A stretch of DNA of 48,327 nt, taken from assembly GCA_903925005.1 (NCBI GenBank), contig CAIYDX010000039.1:1-48327 (forward strand). Reading direction: 5' to 3'. Each line of letters starts with the position of its first letter. The first letter of the stretch is position 1. The translations under genes were made by a program, and so were the position numbers. The notes beneath the pieces were generated by a model. The model saw only the letters and a program-made list of their open reading frames with translations. It was not told where the DNA came from and did not search any database. The DNA comes from an uncultured Geobacteraceae bacterium. Its GTDB lineage: Bacteria; Desulfobacterota; Desulfuromonadia; Geobacterales; Pseudopelobacteraceae. This document shows positions 35,271 to 44,124 of this stretch, in pieces.

Positions 35271-35399
35271 AAGGGACTACTGAGGCGACGTAGTTAAAGG
35301 GACTACTGAGAGGACGTAGTTAAATAGTCAATTAGCTGGCAAGTTAGTCAACTAATCAACTCTACCATCAGGGGCTCCTCGTCCCATCAGGGGCTCCTA
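35271..35399 (+). repeat. Dispersed repeat, copy 2, with internal tandem duplications
   Basis: A 26-bp unit starting aagggactactgag is present twice in tandem (35271-35296 and 35297-35322, two mismatches). Then comes the core shared with 30705-30768. The 15-bp end ccatcaggggctcct is duplicated (35365-35379 and 35384-35398). The 35171-35270 stretch before it holds nothing I recognise. Confidence 0.75.
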
Positions 35400-35456
35400 A
35401 GCCAAGTTGGCTTAATTTACGAATGCATCGTCAGCTCAGAGGCATAAAGAGGAATA

Positions 35457-35879
35457 ATGAAAATAACAATCGGATTCGTTTGTTTACTCGGAATTATTTG
35501 TTTATCAATAAGCGGTTGCTTATACAGAGGTGATGGCGTTTTTAAAAAAATTGGGGATAGTGATTACAAGGCTAAAATAAACGTCATGAACATATTTGTT
35601 GCAACAGATGGTAGGCCAATATACGTTTGTGGCGCTGTTTTATTAGAAGATCGCATTACTCCATTGAGGAACGCACACATCATACTCAAGAAGAAAGATC
35701 ATCAGGAAATTATTTCAAATACAACCACTGATAATTCCGGTGCTTTCAATATGACAGGTTTATATTCTAATGATTATTACACATTGGAAGTTGATTCACC
35801 CGACTACTCTGCAAAAAAAATAATCAAGATTGAGCCTGCCAAAAACAATTGGCATGAAATATTTGCAAACAAGAAATGA
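35457..35879 (+). CDS. Lipoprotein with a carboxypeptidase-regulatory-like domain
   Basis: 140 residues. The lipoprotein signal ends in the lipobox LSISGC (Cys21). The body has one beta-sandwich of the carboxypeptidase regulatory-like type: LRNAHIILKKKD, TTTDNSGAFNMTGL, YYTLEVDSPDYSAKK. Such domains are common in surface-exposed lipoproteins. aaagagga precedes ATG 35457. Low GC with many AAA/AAT codons compared with the housekeeping genes suggests foreign origin. Confidence 0.65.
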   Translation: MKITIGFVCLLGIICLSISGCLYRGDGVFKKIGDSDYKAKINVMNIFVATDGRPIYVCGAVLLEDRITPLRNAHIILKKKDHQEIISNTTTDNSGAFNMTGLYSNDYYTLEVDSPDYSAKKIIKIEPAKNNWHEIFANKK

Positions 35880-36079
35880 TTGGCAGCTTCCGCGAACAAC
35901 GCCGTTCACCGTAATCTAAGAACTTTGTCGGCGCGATAAAAGCATGTTGTGCCTCATCTATTGGAGGAATAACACGGTAAATTCATTCACTCAACCCCTG
36001 TAGCTCTTCCCTGCCGTTAGACAAAATAGGATTATTAACATGGCCGACAATTCATCAATCACCTTCTGCCACCGTTGGG

Positions 36080-36150
36080 GAATCACTGGAGTGTCGGAAT
36101 CACTGGAGTGTCGCGTCTTCATTCTTCATAAAATGGAAAATGAAGACGCG
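36080..36150. repeat. 17-bp tandem repeat next to a 12-bp inverted repeat
   Basis: gaatcactggagtgtcg occurs twice without a gap (36080-36096, 36097-36113). A perfect inverted repeat follows: cgcgtcttcatt (36112-36123) and aatgaagacgcg (36139-36150), with a 15-base loop and no T-run. This may be an element end or a structured RNA. The 35880-36394 gap holds this, the decayed repeat at 36218 and no gene. Confidence 0.6.
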
Positions 36151-36217
36151 ATAATCATATAAAAGGTACCTCCTGAATTAACGAGTAGCAAATATTTCCC
36201 GATATGTTTTTCTTTAC

Positions 36218-36350
36218 GGCACCACCATAACCAAAGCAGGATCACACATTCATGTATCAAGAGGCACATGAACCTGCCCCCCCCAATGCGATTGTTTGCA
36301 CCACCCGAGGGTAATGGTGATCGACATACGGCCATTATCAATCATTTAAT
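36218..36350 (+). repeat. Direct repeat, copy B: decayed 3' end of the metallophosphoesterase gene
   Basis: Identical to 29972-30016 over its first 45 bp. It then diverges by substitutions and small indels that break the frame, but tgatcgacata and the A/T-rich tail are still recognisable. The sequence left of 36218 is unrelated, so the junction is sharp. It lies just before the GspE-type gene. Confidence 0.85.
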
Positions 36351-36394
36351 AAATTTATTTGCTTTTTAATGGTGTTAAAATTATAACAGCCATC

Positions 36395-38323
36395 ATGAAA
36401 AAGCATCCTACATCATCTCAAGAGCCTGTTCCGCCATCACAATCAGTTACATTTCCTTTTCAGGAAGCTGGTGTGATTGCGTCAATTCTGCTTGAACACA
36501 ATATCATAAATCAAGAGCAGGTTAATTACGCCAGGCGCGTTCAAAAGAAGATTGCTACACCAAAAACCATGCTGCAGACCTTGATTGATCTGGGATATAC
36601 GACTAATGACAAGGCAAAGGAGACCCTTCGTCTTAACAAACTGAATATTCGCCTGGGAGAGCTTCTTGTTGAACTGGGTTACCTGACGGAAAACGATCTG
36701 CGGCAGGCTCTCGGCATGCAGAAGGAGTTTTGCGGCAATAAGCGGTTGGGTGAGGTTCTTTTAGATGGTGGTTTCATTGAAGAGCGGCGACTGCTGGAAG
36801 CCCTCTCCTACCAGGTCGGATTTCCCATTTTTTCAATAAATTTCAGCAAGCTTGATAAATCTTTATTCAGCATAATTCCCGTATCTATCTGTGAAGAGTT
36901 CAATATTTTACCGGTCAGCAAGGAAGGAAACAGGATCACCGTAGCTTTTGCCGATCCGCATGATTCAAAATCCATTAAAACCGCCGAGCGTTTTTTTGGA
37001 AAAGATTATTTACCGGTCATGGTATCCAAATCGTCCATGAAGGAATCATTGGCAGCCCACCAGCAGAGCAACGAACCGACCGCTGCCATACCTGATGAAA
37101 ACACCATTATCGGGATTATCAACACACTTTTTGACGATGCCATTCAGGAAGAAGCAAGCGATATCCACATAGAGCCGATGCTGGACCGGCTTCGTGTCCG
37201 CTTCCGGCGAGATGGCGTAATGCAGCACCATAAAGATTTTCCTAAAAACTTAGCTCCCCAACTCTCGTCCCGCATAAAAGTCATGGGTCAGGCCGACATC
37301 ACCGAGAAACGGCGCCATCAGGATGCCCGCATTCTTTTTCCAAGCCGCAAACATGCCATCAGCCTTGACTTGCGGGTATCTTTCTACATCACCATCTATG
37401 GCGAATCTATTGTTCTCCGGCTTTTGACCAGCAAAACCACACTGCTCGACCTGAAAGAGATCGGCATGGCTCCCAGCATGCTGGAAAGATTTATTTATGA
37501 AGCCGTGGACACTCCAACAGGCGTTATGGTTATTACCGGTCCCACCGGTAGTGGTAAAACAAATACCCTCTACAGTTGCATCGACTACATGAATGATATC
37601 CATACCAGTATCATTACCGCTGAGGATCCGGTTGAAATTGTTATCGCCGGTATCCGCCAATGTTCAATAAATCCCAAGATCGGTGTGACTTTTGAAGAGA
37701 CGCTGCGCCATATCGTACGCCAGGACCCTGACGTAATCGTGCTGGGGGAGATCCGGGACAATTTTTCTGCCGATACCGCAATGGAAGCCGCTCTGACCGG
37801 ACACAAAGTACTTACGACGTTCCATGCGGAGGACAGCATCGGTGCCTTGGTTCGGCTTCTCACCATGCAGATCGAAGCGTTTCCGATAGCTTCCGCTTTG
37901 ACTTGTGTTGTCGCGCAACGTCTCTTACGAAGAGTTTGCCCTGCGTGCGCGGAACCTTACACCCCTACTCCGCTTGAATTGAGCAGGATGTTTGTCACTT
38001 CCGCCGATGTTGCCGGAGCCAAATTCATGCTGGGTCGCGGTTGCAAAGCCTGCAGATTCAGCGGATACAAGGGACGCATTGGTATTTTTGAGCTGCTGAT
38101 TCTGAATGAATCCATAAGAAATGCCATTCTTGTAGGTAAGAGTTCGCTCGAAATACGCAAAATGAGCATAGAATCCGCCGGTCTTGTTTCACTCTTTGAG
38201 GATGGGCTTGTCAAAGCCTCCAGCGGTCAGGTTACTGTGCAGGAGATTATCACCGATCTGCCCAAAATGAGCAAACCACGTACCGTGAATGAATTACGCA
38301 GAATTCTGGGGGTAGTTCAATGA
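36395..38323 (+). CDS. GspE/PilB-family secretion or pilus ATPase
   Basis: 642 residues from ATG 36395. Two N-terminal MshEN/T2SSE_N-like regions (residues about 25-200) are followed by the ATPase core: Walker A TGPTGSGKTNTLY near residue 383, the Asp and His boxes, Walker B DPDVIVLGEIRD, and LTGHKVLTTFHAED. A zinc tetracysteine motif (CPACAEPY, then CKACRFSGYKGRIGIFEL) is complete, as in GspE/PilB. Neither start (ATG 36395 or TTG 36359) has a good ribosome binding site. No pseudopilin or secretin genes are adjacent. It overlaps the HDOD gene by 4 bp, linking it to signalling. Confidence 0.88.
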   Translation: MKKHPTSSQEPVPPSQSVTFPFQEAGVIASILLEHNIINQEQVNYARRVQKKIATPKTMLQTLIDLGYTTNDKAKETLRLNKLNIRLGELLVELGYLTENDLRQALGMQKEFCGNKRLGEVLLDGGFIEERRLLEALSYQVGFPIFSINFSKLDKSLFSIIPVSICEEFNILPVSKEGNRITVAFADPHDSKSIKTAERFFGKDYLPVMVSKSSMKESLAAHQQSNEPTAAIPDENTIIGIINTLFDDAIQEEASDIHIEPMLDRLRVRFRRDGVMQHHKDFPKNLAPQLSSRIKVMGQADITEKRRHQDARILFPSRKHAISLDLRVSFYITIYGESIVLRLLTSKTTLLDLKEIGMAPSMLERFIYEAVDTPTGVMVITGPTGSGKTNTLYSCIDYMNDIHTSIITAEDPVEIVIAGIRQCSINPKIGVTFEETLRHIVRQDPDVIVLGEIRDNFSADTAMEAALTGHKVLTTFHAEDSIGALVRLLTMQIEAFPIASALTCVVAQRLLRRVCPACAEPYTPTPLELSRMFVTSADVAGAKFMLGRGCKACRFSGYKGRIGIFELLILNESIRNAILVGKSSLEIRKMSIESAGLVSLFEDGLVKASSGQVTVQEIITDLPKMSKPRTVNELRRILGVVQ

Positions 38324-39162
38324 CATCAGAAAAGCCGATTATTGCCCTGATTCAGGAACACCTTGCCGGAGACCTTTCGAATCTTCCAGTTTTTAATTCT
38401 GTAGCGATTCGCATCCAGCAGGCACTTGCCAGACATGACTTCAACATGGATGATGTGCTGGAACTTATCTGTGAGGATCAGTCTCTTGCCGGTAAAATCC
38501 TCAAGGTTGCCAATTCTTCGTACTATGCCGGCCTTTCGAAAGTTGCGGTTATCAAAGACGCCATCGTACGGCTGGGATTCCAGGAAATAGCGAATATAGC
38601 CATAATCGCTTCTCAGTACGATAGTTACCAATCATCGAATGAAGTATTGAACCGAAAAATGCAGGCGCTTTGGGCTCATGCGCTTTCATGTGCCGTAGGA
38701 GCAAAATGGATCGCACGTAAGTCAGGATATCCGGACATTGCCGCCGAAGCCTTCATGGGTGGTTTGCTTCACGACATCGGTAAACTGGCGTTGTTGAAAG
38801 TCATGGATGACATCGTCCGTTCCGGAGAAAGCCGGATGGTTCTTGCCGAGCCGCTGGTGGATGAGATCCTCACCTCTCTGCACGATGAGGTCGGATACAA
38901 CCTTATGCGCTCCTGGAACCTTCCGGAATCGTATGCAGCGATTTCCATTTGTCATCACAAACGTGACTTTGATTGCAGCAACATTCTGCTTGTAGCTGTA
39001 CGTCTCGCAAACATGGCCTGCAGAAAAGTCGGCAAAGACATCATCCCCGACCCGGACTTGTCACTTGTATTGCTCCCGGAAGTTCAAACACTTGGTCTCA
39101 AGGAAATTACTCTGGCTGAACTGGAAATAGCTGTGGAAGATGCGGAGGGGCTGGCAATATAA
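38320..39162 (+). CDS. HDOD-domain signalling protein
   Basis: 280 residues. The HDOD domain covers about residues 15-215: FNSVAIRIQQALARHDFN, EDQSLAGKILKVANSSYYAG, IVRLGFQEIANIAI and GGLLHDIGKLALL, here with the HD pair preserved. HDOD proteins act in motility and c-di-GMP-related control. It is translationally coupled (ATGA) to the GspE/PilB-type ATPase, so a role in controlling that machine is likely. Confidence 0.9.
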   Translation: MTSEKPIIALIQEHLAGDLSNLPVFNSVAIRIQQALARHDFNMDDVLELICEDQSLAGKILKVANSSYYAGLSKVAVIKDAIVRLGFQEIANIAIIASQYDSYQSSNEVLNRKMQALWAHALSCAVGAKWIARKSGYPDIAAEAFMGGLLHDIGKLALLKVMDDIVRSGESRMVLAEPLVDEILTSLHDEVGYNLMRSWNLPESYAAISICHHKRDFDCSNILLVAVRLANMACRKVGKDIIPDPDLSLVLLPEVQTLGLKEITLAELEIAVEDAEGLAI

Positions 39163-39179
39163 ATTCAGGTCCGCGCCGC

Positions 39180-40181
39180 TTAATGTCTGAGATAGCGCTT
39201 TACCGCCCGGTTGTGTTCGGCAAGGGTTCGCGAAAACTGATGAGTACCATCCTGCCTGGCCACAAAATAGAGGTAATTCGTTTTTGCCGGATTAAGCGCC
39301 GCCTGGATGGCCTGTAAGCCCGGATTCCCTATCGGCCCTGGCGGTAAGCCTTTTATAAGATATGTATTATACGGCGATCGGCGCTGTATATCAGCCTTGC
39401 TGACTTTTCCGGTGAAGGCCCGTACTCCGTAAACGGCGGTAGGATCACTCTGAAGCGGCATACCGATACGCAAACGATTATAAAAAACCGATGCAATAAG
39501 AGGTTTCTCTTCTGCAGAAACGGCCTCTTTCTCGATGATAGAAGCCAACGTCATATTCTCATGCCGGGAAAACGGCCTGGCAGCATCTGCCCCCTGCATT
39601 CCCGCATAAACCTTTTTGAACTGCCCTACCATCTGCTCAATCAACTGTTCCTCGCCGCCATCTTGCGAGAGATTATAGGTGGCAGGGAACAGGTAGCCTT
39701 CCGCACTAGCTTCTGTAAGGCCAAGACGGGACAACAACTTCTTGTCCCGGCATTTTTCCAGAAAGACATCCTTGTTTAAATACCCTCTCTGCTCCAGCAA
39801 TTCGGCGGCCTGATACACGGAATAGCCTTCCGGCAGCGTGAATTTCTGATAATCCACATCCCCTGAAACAATTTTTTTCAGAATCATATCGGGGGTCATC
39901 TCGTCGCTGAAACGGTACTCTCCAGCCTTGAGCCGGTGTGCTTCTCCCCGCAACCGGGTCATAATAATGAAATGCCACGAGCTGCGTATAACTCCGCCGG
40001 CTTTCAGATCATGAGCTAATTTACGTACTCCGCTCCCTTGAGGAAACGAAACATCGCAAAATACCGAACCTTGACCGGGAGAGATAAACAGACAAACAAA
40101 ATACCAGAGTAGAATTGTCAACAGGCTGAAACGAACCGCGTACAAACTAATAATTTTGGGGGATGCTGCCATCAATGTCAC
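39180..40181 (-). CDS. mltG: Endolytic murein transglycosylase MltG
   Basis: 333 residues. One N-terminal membrane helix (FSLLTILLWYFVCLFISPG) anchors a YceG/MltG domain: LKAGEYRFSDEMTP, TLPEGYSVYQAAELLEQRGY, EGYLFPATYNL, the catalytic Glu in LASIIEKEAV, and PYNTYLIKGLPPGPIGNPG. It cuts nascent peptidoglycan and sets glycan length. The start is GTG 40181, overlapping the apgM stop (GTGA); an ATG three codons in is the alternative. Confidence 0.95.
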   Translation of the reverse strand: MTLMAASPKIISLYAVRFSLLTILLWYFVCLFISPGQGSVFCDVSFPQGSGVRKLAHDLKAGGVIRSSWHFIIMTRLRGEAHRLKAGEYRFSDEMTPDMILKKIVSGDVDYQKFTLPEGYSVYQAAELLEQRGYLNKDVFLEKCRDKKLLSRLGLTEASAEGYLFPATYNLSQDGGEEQLIEQMVGQFKKVYAGMQGADAARPFSRHENMTLASIIEKEAVSAEEKPLIASVFYNRLRIGMPLQSDPTAVYGVRAFTGKVSKADIQRRSPYNTYLIKGLPPGPIGNPGLQAIQAALNPAKTNYLYFVARQDGTHQFSRTLAEHNRAVKRYLRH

Positions 40182-41371
40182 GAAAGCAGCTCTCGCATCA
40201 GCGTGTGACCTTCAACCAGCAGCCCGGTGCCCTTGGCCTGGACCTCGTCATACGAGGCAGCGCCGTTACCTTCGACTGCACCGCCACGATAAATAACAAA
40301 AGGAACCGGATCCGAAGTATGCGTCATCAGCTTTACCGGCGTCGGGTGATCGGGCATACAGAGAATTACATAATCGCCAAACTTTTTAATTCCTTCCAGA
40401 ACGGTGCCGACTACCTGACGGTCGAAATCTTCAATAGCCTGGAGTTTATGCTGCATGTTGCCGGCATGTGACGCCTCATCCGGAGCCTCCACATGGACAT
40501 AGACGAAATCGTGATTCTTCAGGGCAGCCAGAGCAGCCTTCCCCTTGCCGAGATAATTGGTGTCGATATAGCCGGTTGCCCCTTCAACGTTTATTATATC
40601 CAGACCGGCACAGATACCGATCCCCTTGATCAGGTCAACCGCCGATATGACCGCTCCGGTCAATCCGAATTTTTCACGATAATTTTCAATCCGGGGGGTC
40701 TTGCCATGCCCCCAGAGCCAGACCGAATTGGCGGGCAGATCACCCTGTTCCTTTCGCCGGATATTGACCGGATGGTTTTGAAGCACCATCTGAGCATGAT
40801 TCATGATGTTGTTGAGTTTGTCCGCGCCATCGCCGCTTGGTAGAGAAGCGAGTATCGCCTTTCCGGAAATGTCGTGGGGCGGCGTGGAACGCATACCGTC
40901 TTTACCGCCGCGCCAGACCATCAGGTGCCGGTATCCGACACCGGCATGAAACTCGATTTCAGCGCTGCCAAGTTCCTTCTGAAGCGACTCTACCAGCTCA
41001 CCGGCTTCAGCGGTGGAAATATGCCCGGCAGAGAAATCCTGCATATAAACCGAGCTTCCCTGAGGTTTGAGCGTCACCATATTCATGCGAAAAGCGACAT
41101 CATCAGGGCCAAGTACGACCCCCATGCTGATCGCTTCAAGCGGTGAACGTCCGGTGTAGCATGTACGAGGATCGTATCCGAAAACCGACAGATTCGCCAC
41201 ATCACTGCCGGGGGGGAGGCCGTCCGGGACCGTATTGGCGAGGCCGACCCGGCCATGCCGGGCCATAAAATCCATATTTGGTGTCGCAGCGTACTGCAAG
41301 GGGGACTTATTACCGAGTTCGCCGTATGCGATGTCTGACATACCATCGCCGAGCAGGATGATAACCTTCAT
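40178..41371 (-). CDS. apgM: Cofactor-independent phosphoglycerate mutase, archaeal type
   Basis: 397 residues, alkaline-phosphatase superfamily. Signatures are VIILLGDGMSDI with the metal Asp, GLPPGSDVANLSVFGYDP with the catalytic Ser, CYTGRSPLEAISMGV, and MPDHPTPVKLMTHTSDPVPF. It interconverts 3- and 2-phosphoglycerate. This form is common in deltaproteobacteria and archaea. It is coupled to mltG by a 4-bp overlap. Confidence 0.93.
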   Translation of the reverse strand: MKVIILLGDGMSDIAYGELGNKSPLQYAATPNMDFMARHGRVGLANTVPDGLPPGSDVANLSVFGYDPRTCYTGRSPLEAISMGVVLGPDDVAFRMNMVTLKPQGSSVYMQDFSAGHISTAEAGELVESLQKELGSAEIEFHAGVGYRHLMVWRGGKDGMRSTPPHDISGKAILASLPSGDGADKLNNIMNHAQMVLQNHPVNIRRKEQGDLPANSVWLWGHGKTPRIENYREKFGLTGAVISAVDLIKGIGICAGLDIINVEGATGYIDTNYLGKGKAALAALKNHDFVYVHVEAPDEASHAGNMQHKLQAIEDFDRQVVGTVLEGIKKFGDYVILCMPDHPTPVKLMTHTSDPVPFVIYRGGAVEGNGAASYDEVQAKGTGLLVEGHTLMRELLS

Positions 41372-41539
41372 AATAACCTTTCAAAATAAAATGAGTCCTA
41401 CGATCAGCATATTAGTTTCCACAACTGCTGTTTGTCAATCAACAAGACACCATAACCGTTCTTGCTTCTTGATATTCATCATCAGGTGTGATAGTAAGTT
41501 GCCACTTTCAGTTATTGAAGGAGGTACTGCATAAATCCA

Positions 41540-41752
41540 ATGTTCGATAATATGACTCATGCAGGGTGGCTCCCTCATGATGTATACTGGGTGGGAGCCT
41601 GCATCTTCATTGCCCATTTTCTCTGGCTGAATCCCTCCTTCCTCCGTTCCAAGAACGTCGTCTTCACCCTTGTGGTCATGACCGCCTTCTGGCCTCTTAC
41701 CTATACTTTCTCTATATATTACCTAATACGCTTCAGGAGACTGAGGCCGTAG
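41540..41752 (+). CDS. Small two-helix membrane protein
   Basis: 70 residues with two membrane helices (VYWVGACIFIAHFLWLNPSF and VFTLVVMTAFWPLTYTFSIY) and a basic C-terminus (RFRRLRP). An aaggagg site at 41518-41524 is 15 bp from ATG 41540, longer than usual, so the true start is uncertain. No family recognised. It lies just before the first of the two 54-residue paralogue loci. Confidence 0.5.
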   Translation: MFDNMTHAGWLPHDVYWVGACIFIAHFLWLNPSFLRSKNVVFTLVVMTAFWPLTYTFSIYYLIRFRRLRP

Positions 41753-41851
41753 ACATCTTGACAACTCCGTGCTGGGGTTTTCACACTACTCCAGCAAAAT
41801 GGTTCAGGTTATCAAAGTATTCTCCATCTTTATTTATCCATCGTTTTGTCG

Positions 41852-41952
41852 TTTTTTTGACATTTACTGCCCTATTTGAGACAGTCCTGAATCACAAACT
41901 CTTCCAAAAACACGCAAACAGCGGCTCTCTTACGATTGGCATACTGTTTGCG
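41852..41952 (+). promoter_or_regulatory. Sigma-54 promoter and conserved upstream region, locus 1
   Basis: TGGCAT-N5-TTGC (41937-41951) has GG and GC exactly 10 bases apart, the spacing required by sigma-54. The 85 bp upstream align without gaps to the same region of locus 2 (44786-44876), about 64 of 91 positions identical. A TGTC-N8-GACA inverted repeat at 41847-41862 may be an activator site; it is only partly kept in locus 2. Confidence 0.65.
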
Positions 41953-42014
41953 TATGATATTTGTGATTACCCCGGCAAATTTCAGATGTATCCAAGAGGG
42001 AAAGGAGAACTGTC

Positions 42015-42179
42015 ATGTTTGTTAACTGCTATGATGGGAACGGTTTTTGTCTATTCGCTGTACGCATCAAAGAAGGTGTAACCGCGGAATTACTGGGTAA
42101 TCTCATCGCCAGCATCAACGAACGGATCGACTTCTGGAGTGTGGCGAACCAACCCGAAGGGGCTGTTGTCAGATACTGA
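42015..42179 (+). CDS. 54-residue protein, paralogue 1
   Basis: MFVNCYDGNGFCLFAVRIKE starts a 54-residue product ending PEGAVVRY. aaaggag (42001-42007) sits eight bases before ATG 42015. 44 of 54 residues equal those of the product at 44998-45162. Most differences are conservative, so protein sequence is under selection. Two Cys are invariant. No known family is recognised. It is controlled by a predicted sigma-54 promoter 60 bp upstream and lies convergent to the DUF502 gene. Confidence 0.8.
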   Translation: MFVNCYDGNGFCLFAVRIKEGVTAELLGNLIASINERIDFWSVANQPEGAVVRY

Positions 42180-42185
42180 GCATCT

Positions 42186-42782
42186 TTACGCTGTCGGGAG
42201 CACCATTCCTCCCGAGACTACAAATTTTACCGCATCCTCAACCGTCATGCCGCTATCGTACACCTCGCACTCGCGAAACCAAAGCGCGAACCCGGACGTC
42301 GGGTTTGGCATGGTCGGTATGTAGACCACGACAAAACGTTCACCTTCCCTCACCACCTCGGCCGTCACAAACCCCACGGCACGGACACCGGGACGAGGCC
42401 ACTCTACGAAGACCGCCCGCCGGTATGATGATCCACCCTCACTAAAGACCTTGGTCAACTGTTTGCTTGAGGTGTAGATCGACTTGACCAGCGGTATTCG
42501 CGTCAGCAGATTATCACCCAGCTTCAGCAGACGCTTCCCCAGCACGTTGGTTGCCACCAGACCGGTCAGATAGACCACCACTGCGGCGGTTATCATGCCG
42601 ATGCCGGGGATATGCCCTCCGCTCCGGCCATAGAACGCCATCAGACTGTCCAGGTGGCTGCCCAGAATCCCGTCGGCAAAATTGAACAGAAATTTGAGAA
42701 TGAAGATCGTGATCCCGATCGGGATCACGATAAATATTCCGGCCAAAAAGGTCCCCTTGAGATGATTGACAACAGCTTTCAT
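42186..42782 (-). CDS. DUF502 membrane protein
   Basis: 198 residues. Two N-terminal membrane regions (GTFLAGIFIVIPIGITIFIL and GMITAAVVVYLTGLVATNVL) and a soluble C-terminal part with RIPLVKSIYTSSKQLTKVF and VVYIPTMPNPTSGFALWF, the DUF502 signature. Function is unknown. ggagc precedes ATG 42782 by seven bases on the minus strand. Confidence 0.9.
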   Translation of the reverse strand: MKAVVNHLKGTFLAGIFIVIPIGITIFILKFLFNFADGILGSHLDSLMAFYGRSGGHIPGIGMITAAVVVYLTGLVATNVLGKRLLKLGDNLLTRIPLVKSIYTSSKQLTKVFSEGGSSYRRAVFVEWPRPGVRAVGFVTAEVVREGERFVVVYIPTMPNPTSGFALWFRECEVYDSGMTVEDAVKFVVSGGMVLPTA

Positions 42783-42955
42783 ATGACCGCTCCCTTATCC
42801 TGATTATAAGTCAGACCAATGGCACTGTTTATTATTGGTACCTTATGTGCCGAAGGATGGCAAGCATAAACCCCCGCCCGGACCAGTCCGGATTTTATCG
42901 GCATAATATCATCCCTGAGACCTTCTAAATAGAGCAATTTCGTCTCAAAATCGTG

Positions 42956-42983
42956 TTGACATAGCAAACAAATCTGCCATAGT
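42956..42983 (+). promoter_or_regulatory. Candidate sigma-70 promoter of the HD-GYP gene
   Basis: TTGACA (42956-42961) and CATAGT (42978-42983) with a 16-bp spacer lie about 80 bp before the gene. The rest of 42783-43062 shows nothing else I recognise. Confidence 0.45.
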
Positions 42984-43062
42984 TTGACAGTTATCAAAAT
43001 AATTACCTGACATAGATAAAGACAGAACCGGGAAATCCGGGGAAGTTAAAAAAGGATATTCC

Positions 43063-44025
43063 ATGAGCAAGGATCGTTACTGGCGGGCAATTAGCATCGA
43101 CAGCATCACTCCGGAACTTTTCCCGAACGTGGCGTTGTATCTGAAGAGCGGCGGGAACTACGTGATGTACAAGGATACCGAACGGACGTTCACCATGATG
43201 GACCGGCAGCGCCTGGAGAGGAACTTCACCGATTTCCTGTTTGTCAGAAGCGGCGACATGGAAGTCCTTAACGACTTCATGGAGGCCAATTTGACGGCGT
43301 TGCTGACCAGAGAAGATCTCGGCAGCGAAGCTAAAGGCAAGATACTTTACCAGACGTCGGTAAACTGCGTCATCGACATGTTCGAATCTCCTGAAGTAGC
43401 CTCAAACCTGGCACGGTGCCGAAACATGGCACGCCTTATTCTGCAGCATGTAAGTACCGATCCCAAAGCGCTGCAATCGCTTCATTCAATCATAGACCAC
43501 AATTTTCAGATATTTGTCCATGCGGTCCAGGTTGCAACCCTCTCCCTGCTGGTACATGAAGAGCTCTATGACCTTGATACTGATGAGATACTGGATGTTG
43601 GAATCGGCTCTCTTCTTCACGATTACGGCATGATCTTCATCACCGGCGAAATTCTTGACAAGAACGATGCTCTCTCCGACATAGAATATCATAAAGTAAA
43701 ACAACACACCCAGAAAGGGTATGAGTATCTGAAACGTTGCGGAAATTACAGCGAGATTGTGCTCAATATTGTCCGTTACCATCACGAAAGGTACGACGGC
43801 AACGGCTATCCCACAGGTATCAAGGGTAATGACATTCCGCGGAGCAGTCAGGTGACGGCAATCTGCGATGTTTACACAGCGTTGATTGTAGACCGGGCGC
43901 ACCGTAAGGCAAGATCACACGACGAAGCTATTACGCTTATGCGTGAAGAGGCTGGCAAAGGGGCTTTTAACCCTGAGCTGTTCAACAATTTTGTCGAGAT
44001 AATCAACCAAAGAAAATCGGCATAG
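43063..44025 (+). CDS. HD-GYP-domain protein, probable c-di-GMP phosphodiesterase
   Basis: 320 residues. An N-terminal region of ~130 residues (DUF3391-like in position, not clearly assigned) is followed by an HD-GYP domain: GIGSLLHDYGMIFI, KVKQHTQKGYEYLK and YHHERYDGNGYPTGIKGNDIP with GYP intact, then SQVTAICDVYTAL. It should degrade c-di-GMP in the cytoplasm, since no membrane segment is seen. ATG 43063 has only a weak purine-rich site. A bidirectional terminator follows. Confidence 0.92.
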   Translation: MSKDRYWRAISIDSITPELFPNVALYLKSGGNYVMYKDTERTFTMMDRQRLERNFTDFLFVRSGDMEVLNDFMEANLTALLTREDLGSEAKGKILYQTSVNCVIDMFESPEVASNLARCRNMARLILQHVSTDPKALQSLHSIIDHNFQIFVHAVQVATLSLLVHEELYDLDTDEILDVGIGSLLHDYGMIFITGEILDKNDALSDIEYHKVKQHTQKGYEYLKRCGNYSEIVLNIVRYHHERYDGNGYPTGIKGNDIPRSSQVTAICDVYTALIVDRAHRKARSHDEAITLMREEAGKGAFNPELFNNFVEIINQRKSA

Positions 44026-44080
44026 GCAGAGATAACGGCACAACAGCTTGGGACTATTTCAATGGATTCGCTAAACGTAA

Positions 44081-44120
44081 AAAACTGCTAAACTCTTCAT
44101 GAGAGCTTAGCGGTTTTTTT
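44081..44120. terminator. Bidirectional rho-independent terminator
   Basis: aaactgctaa pairs with ttagcggttt (10 bp, one G-U), with an inner ctc/gag. T-runs lie on both sides when read from either strand. It separates the HD-GYP gene from the convergent secreted-repeat gene. Confidence 0.85.
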
Positions 44121-44124
44121 GATT

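Noticed and set aside
41758..42081. 107-codon plus-strand frame covering the sigma-54 region of locus 1
   Set aside because: Out of frame with the 54-residue protein and without a ribosome binding site; similarity to the frame at locus 2 follows from DNA conservation of the promoter region.
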